DNA of 26,482 bases, from positions 1 through 26,482 of the forward strand of contig UQQT01000032.1 in the NCBI GenBank assembly GCA_900543395.1, written 5' to 3'. A program made the translations under genes and the position numbers. Positions 1-6,616 of the stretch are shown here, piece after piece. A model generated the notes under the pieces. The model searched no databases, was not told the DNA's origin, and saw nothing but the letters and a program-made list of their open reading frames with translations. This DNA is from an uncultured Oscillospiraceae bacterium (GTDB lineage: Bacteria > Bacillota > Clostridia > Oscillospirales > Acutalibacteraceae). How positions within the stretch are numbered: the first letter of the stretch is position 1; the number at the start of each line of letters is the position of its first letter.

Positions 1-2
1 GT

Positions 3-83
3 ATAGATACAACGAGAATATATATAATCTCCACCGGCGCGGAACATAGAAGATTAATCGAAAAAATGAAGCTGATATTATAA
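3..83 (+). CDS. Possible 3' end of a truncated upstream gene
   Basis: An open frame runs in from the left edge for 26 codons and stops at TAA (81-83), ending in a basic segment (EHRRLIEKMKLIL). The codons look protein-like, but a second frame is also open for 15 codons, so the assignment is weak. No product can be named. If real, it is the C-terminus of a gene upstream of the window; the hairpin at 262-299 could be its distant terminator. Confidence 0.3.
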   Translation: MDTTRIYIISTGAEHRRLIEKMKLIL

Positions 84-261
84 AAAATGCCGCCGAAAAT
101 AACGACGACATAATCCGTATTATGTTGTATATTAAAAAGATAATTATATAAATTGTTCCATATATAGTTAGATTATATTATTTCATAACAAAAAATACAA
201 GTCATTTGTGTCAGAAAAAACAATTATTTATTTAAATTTGACATTTTTTTGTAACATGAAT

Positions 262-299
262 AAGCCTTTTTTCTTTTTTGTAGAAGAAAGGCTTTGTTT
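262..299 (+). terminator. Terminator-like hairpin
   Basis: The arms AAGCCTTT (262-269) and AAAGGCTT (287-294) pair perfectly over 8 bp and are followed by the T-rich tract TTTGTTTG. This would end transcription coming from the left edge, separating the SPFH-TIR cluster from whatever precedes it. The loop is 17 nt and the T-tract is interrupted, so it is a medium-strength candidate. Confidence 0.45.
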
Positions 300-350
300 G
301 TCTGCCTTATTTTATGAATACGATGCGGATTTAATGTTTTAATATCGCAG

Positions 351-382
351 TTTTACAACATAATACGGATTATGTTGTAAAA
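351..382. promoter_or_regulatory. 32-bp perfect palindrome before SPFH gene
   Basis: The arm TTTTACAACATAAT (351-364) and the arm ATTATGTTGTAAAA (369-382) are perfect reverse complements over 14 bp around the centre ACGG. The right arm ends directly at the GGGAGG ribosome site (383-388). A shorter copy at 108-129 keeps the core arms ACATAAT/ATTATGT and carries the reverse-complement centre CCGT. It could be a repressor operator or an RNA hairpin next to the ribosome site; the sequence does not decide between these. Confidence 0.7.
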
Positions 383-395
383 GGGAGGATTTTTT

Positions 396-1520
396 ATGGC
401 GCAGATTGCAGATGTTATAAAATACGAGGGTGATAATTCTACATTTGTATGGAAACACCCGCTTGAAGATTTTAACAGTCTTACACAGCTCATAGTCCAT
501 GAAAGTCAAGAAGCTGTTTTCTTCATGAACGGTCAGGCTCTCGACCTTTTTGGACCGGGAAGATACACGCTCGAAACGCAGAATATTCCGAAAATCGGAA
601 AAGCGTTAAACCGCGCGACGGGGGATCAGACTCCGTTTCACTGTGAGGTTTATTTTATAAATAAGACCGAACAGATGTCGTTAAAATGGGGAACGGACAG
701 CAAGGTTCAATACATTGAGCCGACATACGGATTCCCGATATCAATAGGCGCAAGCGGTGAAATGTCGTTGAAGGTTGACGACAGCAGAAAACTGCTTGTA
801 AAAATCGTCGGTACAGAAAATTCGCTCGGTCAGCAGAAATTGATTTCACTGTTCCGCGCCTTCCTTATGACGAGGGTTAAAACGTACATAGCGCAGATTA
901 TTAAAGAAAAGAAAATTAATATATTCGAAATTGACGAGAAGCTGACGGAATTTTCACAGGATATTCACGAGCTTTTGATTCCCGATTTTATTGACTACGG
1001 ATTAAATCTTGAGCGTTTTTTTGTTACGAATATCGTAAAACCCGACGGCGACAGGCAGTATGAAAAGTTTAAAGAACTGCATTTCAGACAGTACGCAGAT
1101 ATCGCAGAGGCAAAATTAAGACAGCAGACGGATTTAATTTACGCACAGACCGAGGCGCAGAAAGTCGTAATCGATTCGCAGGCACAGGCGACGAAGAGAG
1201 CGCAGGAGGGGTACACGTATCAGCAGGAGCGCGGTTTTGACGTGGCGCAGACAGCGGCGGCAAACGAGGCGGTCGGACAGTTTACGAATATGGGCGTAGG
1301 ACTCGGAACCATGGCGGGCGTGGGCGGAGCCGTCGGCGGGGCGGTGAATTCCGCCGTCAATTCGGCTATGAACACGGTTGAAAATGAGAATAACAAGAGC
1401 GACGATATGTCGCAGTTTAGAGCAAAGGTCGAAAAACTGAACATAATGAAAGAATCGGGAATTATCAGCGACGAAGAATTTGACAAAATGAAAAGTCAAT
1501 TGCTTGCTTCGATTTTGTGA
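396..1520 (+). CDS. SPFH domain protein with C-terminal SHOCT domain
   Basis: A 374-residue cytoplasmic protein of the YdjI / virion-core-like SPFH group. The start ATG has GGGAGG 7 nt upstream. An SPFH (band 7) fold spans about residues 25-230. An Ala/Gln/Glu-rich helical stretch follows (about 230-290), then a Gly/Ala-rich linker (about 297-325), and a SHOCT domain at about 342-374 with the usual pattern of a helix, GIISDEEF and a final short helix. SPFH proteins oligomerise at membranes and scaffold partner proteins; SHOCT domains mediate oligomerisation. In Bacillus the related YdjI works with YdjG (zinc ribbon) and YdjH in PspA-linked membrane stress. Here the next two genes encode a multi-helix membrane protein and a zinc-ribbon protein, so a similar complex is inferred. 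There are 14 bp to the next gene. Confidence 0.88.
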   Translation: MAQIADVIKYEGDNSTFVWKHPLEDFNSLTQLIVHESQEAVFFMNGQALDLFGPGRYTLETQNIPKIGKALNRATGDQTPFHCEVYFINKTEQMSLKWGTDSKVQYIEPTYGFPISIGASGEMSLKVDDSRKLLVKIVGTENSLGQQKLISLFRAFLMTRVKTYIAQIIKEKKINIFEIDEKLTEFSQDIHELLIPDFIDYGLNLERFFVTNIVKPDGDRQYEKFKELHFRQYADIAEAKLRQQTDLIYAQTEAQKVVIDSQAQATKRAQEGYTYQQERGFDVAQTAAANEAVGQFTNMGVGLGTMAGVGGAVGGAVNSAVNSAMNTVENENNKSDDMSQFRAKVEKLNIMKESGIISDEEFDKMKSQLLASIL

Positions 1521-1534
1521 GAGGGTGAACGGAT

Positions 1535-2236
1535 ATGAAAAAGAGTTTTAAAACGTATGCAATCGCGTGGGCGGTAATGTTCGTATTGTTTAATGTAATA
1601 TGTTTTGCCACTCCGAACGAAACGGAGGAATATATTAAATTCGGCGGAGCGTTTTGGTCGGGCTACGCGTTTATAGTAATCGCGTTTATCGGTCAGCTTT
1701 TATGCGCGTATAAGGCGTTTAAGGCGGAGAATATTACGAAATTCTTCTATAATCTGCCGATAATTACAATCAGTTTTACAGGACTCATTCTTACTTTGAT
1801 TTTCGGCGGGGCGTGCATGATAATACCGGGACTTCCCAATTGGGTCGGAATAATAGTTTGTATGATAATTCTTGCGTTCTGTGCAGTCTCGGTTATCAAA
1901 GCGGGCGCGGCGGCGGAGGTCGTAGAACAAATTGATAAAAAGACGGCGAAAAAAACGTCGTTTATCAAGTCGATGACGGTTAAATGCGAGAATATAACGG
2001 CGCTCGCAAAGAGTGACGATGTAAAAAAAGAGTGCAAAAAGGTGTGTGAAGCGGTAAGGTATTCAGACCCCGTGAGCGCGGATGAACTTGCAGAGACGGA
2101 AGCGGAAATTGAAAGAAAATTGGACGAGTTTAAAAATGCGGTTGAAGATGATAATGCAGATAAGGTAAATGCTTTGGCGGGGGATGTTGTGACTCTTGTC
2201 GGAGACAGGAACGGACTGTGTAAGAATTTAAAATAA
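1535..2236 (+). CDS. Four-helix membrane protein of unknown function
   Basis: A 233-residue protein not recognised as a named family. GAGAGGGTG lies about 7 nt before the ATG. Four hydrophobic segments are visible at about residues 6-25, 40-62, 71-98 and 101-123, followed by a hydrophilic, charged, probably helical cytoplasmic tail of about 110 residues with two Asp/Glu/Lys-rich stretches. It lies between the SPFH gene (14 bp gap) and the zinc-ribbon TIR gene (31 bp gap), in the place held by the membrane partner YdjH in the Bacillus PspA-YdjGHI operon, although no sequence similarity to YdjH is claimed. The inferred role is a membrane anchor or sensor for the neighbouring cytoplasmic proteins. 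Its codon use matches the SPFH gene. Confidence 0.75.
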   Translation: MKKSFKTYAIAWAVMFVLFNVICFATPNETEEYIKFGGAFWSGYAFIVIAFIGQLLCAYKAFKAENITKFFYNLPIITISFTGLILTLIFGGACMIIPGLPNWVGIIVCMIILAFCAVSVIKAGAAAEVVEQIDKKTAKKTSFIKSMTVKCENITALAKSDDVKKECKKVCEAVRYSDPVSADELAETEAEIERKLDEFKNAVEDDNADKVNALAGDVVTLVGDRNGLCKNLK

Positions 2237-2267
2237 AAAATGTTTTTGTTAGTGTGGGGTAATAATA

Positions 2268-4244
2268 ATGTCAATATTTAAGTGTAAGATGTGCGGAGGA
2301 AATGTTGAGTTTGAGGAGGGGGCAAGCGTCGGCGTATGCGACAGCTGCGGAACAAAACAGACATTACCGAAGCTGGACGACGACAAAAAAGCCAATTTAT
2401 ACGACAGGGCGAATCATTTTCGCCGTAATAACGACTACGACAAGGCTGCCGGGATATACGAGCAGATATTAAACGAGGACAACACGGACGCGGAGGCTTA
2501 CTGGTCGCTTGTGCTGTGCAGATACGGTATAGAATATGTCGAGGATCCGACGAGCCATAAGAGAATTCCGACCGTAAACAGGGCGCAGTTTACGTCGATT
2601 TATATGGATGAGGATTATAAATCCGCGCTCAAATATGCCGACGGTTATCAGAAAGTTATATACGAGCAGGAAGCAAAGGCGATTGACGAAATTCAAAAGG
2701 GTATACTTGAAATTTCGAGTAAGGAAGAGCCGTTCGACGTATTCATTTGCTACAAGGAAACGGATAACAGCGGACGAAGAACGCCCGACAGCGTGCTTGC
2801 AAACGATTTGTACCACCAGCTTACGCAGGAGGGGTTCAAGGTTTTCTTTGCGAGAATTACACTCGAGGATAAGCTCGGTACTGCGTACGAACCTTACATA
2901 TTCGCCGCGCTGAACAGCTCAAAAGTTATGGTCGCGCTCGGCACGAAGCCCGAATACTTTAACGCGGTATGGGTTAAAAACGAGTGGTCGAGATACCTCG
3001 CATTAATCAAAAACGGCGAGAAGAAAATGCTGATTCCCGCATATAAGGATATGGATCCGTACGATTTGCCGGAGGAATTCTCTCACTTGCAGGCGCAGGA
3101 TATGGGCAAACTCGGATTTATGCAGGACTTAATACGCGGAATAAGAAAAATACTCAATGCCGACGATGAAAAGCCGACGGTCGTAAGAGAAACGGTTGTC
3201 GCTTCGGGTAACGCGAACGTACAGCCGTTATTAAAGCGCGCGTTCATGTTCTTAGAGGACGGGGATTTCAAAAGCGCGGACGAATACTGTGAAAAGGTAC
3301 TTGATATCGACCCCGAAAACGGACATGCGTATCTCGGTAAGCTCCTGGCGGAGCTGAAAGTTAAAGTGCAGGAGAAGTTAAAGGACTGCGCGGAACCGTT
3401 TGATGATAGTAATAATTATCAGAAAGCGGTGCGGTACGGCGATAAAGAGCTTGCAGAAGCATTAAAGGGATATGTCGAATCAATAAAAAACAGAAATGAA
3501 GAAAACCGTCTCAAAAAAGCGTACAATGAAGCCTGTGAGGCAATGAACAATGCAAAAACAGAAGAACAGTTCAAAGACGCAGCAGAAAAATTCGGGGAAA
3601 TAAAGGGATACCGAGATTCCGATTCTCTTTGCGAGTCATGCTATGCAAAGGCTGAAGAATCGCGTAAAAGTGGAATATATGATTTAGCGAAAAAAGATAT
3701 GGAGTCTGATACTGTTTCATTGCTCGAAAAAGCCGTCGAATTGTTTGAATCTATTTCCGATTATGAGGATTCAAGTGCAAAAGCAAGTGAGTGTAAGGTC
3801 AGAATAGAGGAACTCGAAGCCAAGGCGGAAAGAGCGCGCATTGAGGCAGAACGGAAAAAGAAAAAGGCGATAAAGATAACAAAGATTGTTTCGCCGATAG
3901 TAGCGGTGTGTGTGGTAATAGCTATTCTTATTCCAACAGTAATAATTCCGAAAGCAAAATTTAATAAGGCTATGAAAGTTGTTGAAAGCGAGGATTACGA
4001 TAACGGATATGCCATGCTTGAGGAGTTGGGTTGTTCGGATGTTATTTTAAGGAGTAAATATGACAGGGCAATGGAGTACATAGAAAAAGGGGATGATGAT
4101 TCTATATACCTTGCATATACGCTTTTAAACGGATTGAATTATCAGGATAGTGAGGAAAAGAAAAACAGTATTTTACCTCAATATAAAGATATTTCTTTGA
4201 AAAAAAGCGGAAGTCGGCTCAATTGTATATTTTGGTTCTTATGA
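2268..4244 (+). CDS. Zinc-ribbon / TIR / TPR membrane protein, frameshifted at C-terminus
   Basis: The 658-residue frame has these parts in order. A zinc ribbon carries CxxC pairs C6/C9 and C24/C27. A TPR-like helical region spans about 40-150. A TIR domain spans about 154-295, starting FDVFICYKETD. Its motif WVKNE places E239 where TIR NADases carry their catalytic glutamate. A second TPR-like region follows (about 315-515), then a basic coiled stretch and one membrane helix (about 542-561), then about 80 residues outside. The last 12 residues (from 647) are out of frame: removing one A from the A7 run at 4200-4206 joins this frame to a DUF6273 domain and gives a protein of about 847 residues. 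The family is known from Clostridia. NAD cleavage or signalling is inferred from E239 only. Codon use turns AT-rich from about 3400. Confidence 0.87.
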   Translation: MSIFKCKMCGGNVEFEEGASVGVCDSCGTKQTLPKLDDDKKANLYDRANHFRRNNDYDKAAGIYEQILNEDNTDAEAYWSLVLCRYGIEYVEDPTSHKRIPTVNRAQFTSIYMDEDYKSALKYADGYQKVIYEQEAKAIDEIQKGILEISSKEEPFDVFICYKETDNSGRRTPDSVLANDLYHQLTQEGFKVFFARITLEDKLGTAYEPYIFAALNSSKVMVALGTKPEYFNAVWVKNEWSRYLALIKNGEKKMLIPAYKDMDPYDLPEEFSHLQAQDMGKLGFMQDLIRGIRKILNADDEKPTVVRETVVASGNANVQPLLKRAFMFLEDGDFKSADEYCEKVLDIDPENGHAYLGKLLAELKVKVQEKLKDCAEPFDDSNNYQKAVRYGDKELAEALKGYVESIKNRNEENRLKKAYNEACEAMNNAKTEEQFKDAAEKFGEIKGYRDSDSLCESCYAKAEESRKSGIYDLAKKDMESDTVSLLEKAVELFESISDYEDSSAKASECKVRIEELEAKAERARIEAERKKKKAIKITKIVSPIVAVCVVIAILIPTVIIPKAKFNKAMKVVESEDYDNGYAMLEELGCSDVILRSKYDRAMEYIEKGDDDSIYLAYTLLNGLNYQDSEEKKNSILPQYKDISLKKSGSRLNCIFWFL

Positions 4245-4812
4245 ACAGGATAATGACACTTCAAACGGTAAAGAAGTTATTGAGTGGCAGGTACTTGCAA
4301 AAGAGGATAATAAAGCATTGATTATAAGCAAATATGCGCTTGACTGTGTTCAATATAATTCGAAATATGAAACTGTCACATGGGAAACGTGTACGCTTCG
4401 TAAATGGTTGAATGAAATTTTTATAGATGTCGCATTTAATTTAGATGAACAGTTATTAATACAGGAAACGAATGTTTCGGCTAATAAGAATCCAAAATAT
4501 GATACCGATCCTGGCAAATCTACAAACGATAAAATCTTTTTATTGAGTCTTAATGAAGTAAATAAGTATTTTTCATCTAATGAAGAGAGAATGTGTGCCG
4601 CGACAGACTATGCAATAGCGCAAGGCGCTTGGACTTTAGTCGATTACAAGTTGGAGGGAAAATTGCTTTGTTGGCAGTGGCTTCGTTCTCCTGGTTATGA
4701 TCAGAACAGTGCTGCACGTGTTGGACTTAGTGGATCAGTAATATATGACGGTAGTGTGGCTAGTAGCGATGATGGATGCATTCGTCCTGCTATGTGGATA
4801 AGTTTGGAGTGA
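4207..4812 (+). CDS. DUF6273 domain, detached 3' part of the TIR gene
   Basis: This +1 frame is open from 4207 and reads AEVGSIVYFGSYEQD directly after the A7 run, which is the normal beginning of a DUF6273 domain. The domain motifs follow: RKWLNE with a following AF, DKIFLLSLNEV, YF, WLRSPG, AARV, and C-terminal RPAMWI. There is no ribosome site and no good internal start; the first usable codon is a TTG at 4318. It is therefore best read as the C-terminal, probably extracellular, domain of the preceding protein, separated by a single-base frameshift. The cause could be a true mutation, a sequence error, or slippage on A7. DUF6273 has a C-type-lectin/FGE-like look and may bind a ligand (inference). 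Confidence 0.75.
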   Translation, partial: AEVGSIVYFGSYEQDNDTSNGKEVIEWQVLAKEDNKALIISKYALDCVQYNSKYETVTWETCTLRKWLNEIFIDVAFNLDEQLLIQETNVSANKNPKYDTDPGKSTNDKIFLLSLNEVNKYFSSNEERMCAATDYAIAQGAWTLVDYKLEGKLLCWQWLRSPGYDQNSAARVGLSGSVIYDGSVASSDDGCIRPAMWISLE

Positions 4813-4820
4813 TTTTCAAT

Positions 4821-5675
4821 ATGCCTAAGAATAATTCAGATGATAACTCAAAGGGTTTAATTAAATCCGGACAAATACACAACAAGGATGAATTGATACA
4901 ATATTTATCAGAAAAAGCAAATAATCATCTTTATTTTAAGTTTTATTCAAAAAGAGAGCGGATAGAAACGATTTTAAAAGACCACACAATCTATCTGTCT
5001 GACGGTAGTAATTGGAATGACACAATAGATAGAGAAAACTTTAATGATAACCCAAAAGAATATAAAAGGTTCGGATTGTGCCTTTCTTTTTCCAAATCAG
5101 AAAGTGTTGCGATGTGGATGCTGTACAGTCAAAATGACGGATGTATGATTGATTATGGACAGAATTTAATAAAAGAAATCTTACAAACAAATACAGTTCA
5201 GCTTGGTGAGTTTAAGAACAATGTATTTCAGCCAAAAAAAATTATAAAAAGACCTCAATTTAAAATTTCATTGTTTGATATCGTTTATTATGGAGAACCT
5301 AAGAAGAATTATTCGGGATATTATGTTAAACGTTCAGATGAAGTTAATCAATCATTTGACAGAGAAATAATTAATGAATTAAGTTATCAAAAAAAATTTG
5401 TACCATGGCGATACGAAAATGAGTGCAGGCTTGTCGTAGAAGTAAAAAGTGATTTATGTGATTTTGATGAAATCAGTTGCGCTGCAATTGAGTTTGACGA
5501 GAGTTATATCGATAAGTTAAAAGAAAGAACTTATGATTCTCCGAATTTCAAAAGTGAAAAGTATAATAGAAGTGAATTAAGAGGTCAAATCAATTGGAAT
5601 TTATGTTCTGAATGTAAAAAAATATATTCAAAGAAAAGATACAGAGTAATAGAGAAAGAACCACTGAGAATATAG
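4821..5675 (+). CDS. DUF2971 domain protein
   Basis: A protein of 284 residues starting at ATG 4821, with GGAG at 4806-4809. An in-frame ATG at 4776 lies inside the previous gene and has no ribosome site, so it was not used. The DUF2971 pattern is visible: LYFKFY near residue 37, NWNDTID near 64, a SKSESVAMWMLYSQNDGCMIDY block near 91-112, and WRYENECRLVV near 195. The biochemical role of DUF2971 is not established; such genes often occur in variable and defence-rich regions. It begins 8 bp after the DUF6273 stop, so it is probably co-transcribed. Its base composition is very AT-rich (12 of 60 bases are G or C at 5221-5280), unlike the flanking genes, which suggests recent acquisition. Confidence 0.8.
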   Translation: MPKNNSDDNSKGLIKSGQIHNKDELIQYLSEKANNHLYFKFYSKRERIETILKDHTIYLSDGSNWNDTIDRENFNDNPKEYKRFGLCLSFSKSESVAMWMLYSQNDGCMIDYGQNLIKEILQTNTVQLGEFKNNVFQPKKIIKRPQFKISLFDIVYYGEPKKNYSGYYVKRSDEVNQSFDREIINELSYQKKFVPWRYENECRLVVEVKSDLCDFDEISCAAIEFDESYIDKLKERTYDSPNFKSEKYNRSELRGQINWNLCSECKKIYSKKRYRVIEKEPLRI

Positions 5676-5734
5676 GTTCTTCTTCAAATTTTGTGTAAAC
5701 GCACTTTAATGGTATAAAAATCAAAATTGTAACG

Positions 5735-5767
5735 GGGCGTGTGAGCCATACGGCGGCTTACACGTCC
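5735..5767 (+). terminator. Hairpin after DUF2971 gene, no clear T-tract
   Basis: CGTGTGAGCC (5738-5747) pairs with GGCTTACACG (5755-5764) with one G-U pair, and the stem extends to about 13 bp at 5735-5767. It lies 60 bp after the DUF2971 stop, but no T-run follows, so termination is uncertain. The rest of the 5676-5950 gap shows no gene. Confidence 0.35.
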
Positions 5768-5917
5768 TAATTGCATATTAGCGGAAATATCGCCGAAGCA
5801 CTTTCGATATACATTTGTAAGCAGATTGCAAAATCTATCGCTTGACGGGCCGGATTATCAACATTCAAGTATCCGCAGTCGGTCAGAATTGTACATAATT
5901 AATTGATTCAACAGCAA

Positions 5918-5945
5918 AATCCGCCCTTCGAACAGAGGGCGGATT
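5918..5945 (-). terminator. Terminator of the DUF1003 gene
   Basis: AATCCGCCCT (5918-5927) pairs perfectly with AGGGCGGATT (5936-5945) around an 8-nt loop. Read on the minus strand, the stem is followed by a TTTT run and lies just after the DUF1003 stop codon. Confidence 0.85.
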
Positions 5946-5950
5946 GAATT

Positions 5951-6499
5951 TTATTTAACTTTCGGATTGTTTTCTTCCGGATTGTTTTTTCCCGGATTGT
6001 TTTCTTCCGATTTGTTTTCGGCGGAGTTTAGCTTTTTTATAATCTCGTTTTCCTTGGCGAGGATTGTATTCATTTTATTATGAAGATCCTCAATCATTAT
6101 TTCCGTTTTCAGATTGACCTTATAATCATTTTCGGCGCGGCGGCGATCCTTTTCCTCCTGTCGGTTCTGACTCATCATGATAAGCGGAGCCTGTATGGCG
6201 GCAACGCACGACAGCACGAGGTTTAACAATATAAACGGGTACGGGTCGAACGCTTTTGACGCAAGAACAGCGTTAATAACCATCCAAAGGATAAGAACGC
6301 CCGTGAAAGAGAATATAAACGCCCAGCTTCCCGCAAATTTTGCTATCTTGTCGGCGGCGCGCTGACCGAGAGTATATTTCTCCTTACCCGGTTTTTCGGA
6401 TATTTTACTTTGCGCGAGCAGAGTTAAAATTTCTTCGTCGGACATATCATGCTTAATATCGGTCATTATTTCTTTTATTAATTTCTTATTCTCCTTCAC
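5951..6499 (-). CDS. DUF1003 membrane protein
   Basis: A 182-residue protein starting with GTG, preceded by AGGAGG at 8 nt. The DUF1003 core is clear: a first membrane helix at about 57-79 (FAGSWAFIFSFTGVLILWM), the short linker FDPYPFILLN, a second helix at about 87-109, then the family motif MMSQNRQEEKDRRRAENDY at 108-126 and a helical tail. The function of DUF1003 is unknown. The C-terminus (about 163-182) is a low-complexity NNP-repeat encoded by 15-nt tandem repeats. It has its own terminator and is convergent with the TIR cluster, so it appears monocistronic. Confidence 0.87.
   Translation of the reverse strand: MKENKKLIKEIMTDIKHDMSDEEILTLLAQSKISEKPGKEKYTLGQRAADKIAKFAGSWAFIFSFTGVLILWMVINAVLASKAFDPYPFILLNLVLSCVAAIQAPLIMMSQNRQEEKDRRRAENDYKVNLKTEIMIEDLHNKMNTILAKENEIIKKLNSAENKSEENNPGKNNPEENNPKVK
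5963..6022 (-). repeat. 15-nt tandem repeat in the DUF1003 gene
   Basis: Four 15-nt units (5963-5977, 5978-5992, 5993-6007 and a degenerate 6008-6022) each begin CGGATTG or CGATTTG on the plus strand. They encode NNP plus two charged or small residues per unit near the C-terminus. Copy number may vary between strains without changing the frame. Confidence 0.75.
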
Positions 6500-6567
6500 G
6501 GTGAAAACCTCCTGTATATTTCTGAATTTATAATATCATACTAAAATTAAAAAATCCATATTTTAAG

Positions 6568-6600
6568 CAAAAAAAAGACGGCTCCGAAAGAAGCCGTCTT
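6568..6600 (-). terminator. Terminator of the dockerin gene
   Basis: The stem AAGACGGCT (6575-6583) pairs with AGCCGTCTT (6592-6600). On the minus strand it is followed by an unbroken T-run (complement of 6568-6574). It lies 16 bp beyond the stop codon of the dockerin protein. Confidence 0.9.
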
Positions 6601-6616
6601 AATTTAGGATTTGATT

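Larger units (their letters stand above)
84..395. other. AT-rich non-coding region before the SPFH gene
   Basis: About 310 bp with no convincing gene. It holds a short palindromic element (108-129), a terminator-like hairpin (262-299), and a long perfect palindrome (351-382) that ends at the ribosome site of the SPFH gene. A TTGACA at 238-243 has no acceptable -10 at 16-18 bp. TAATAT at 340-345 could be a -10, which would put transcription start at about the left edge of the palindrome, but no matching -35 was found. Confidence 0.6.

Noticed and set aside
238..266. Promoter from TTGACA at 238-243
   Set aside because: No acceptable -10 at 16-18 bp; a terminator-like hairpin starts there instead.
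1134..1499. Long minus-strand open frames within the SPFH gene
   Set aside because: They are antisense to a well-supported gene, have no ribosome sites and low-complexity translations.
4660..4812. DUF6273 end as a variable region of a diversity-generating retroelement
   Set aside because: The fold type fits, but there is no reverse transcriptase, no template repeat and few AAC codons in the segment.
4776..4820. Upstream ATG as start of the DUF2971 gene
   Set aside because: It lies inside the DUF6273 coding end with no ribosome site; ATG 4821 has GGAG at proper spacing.
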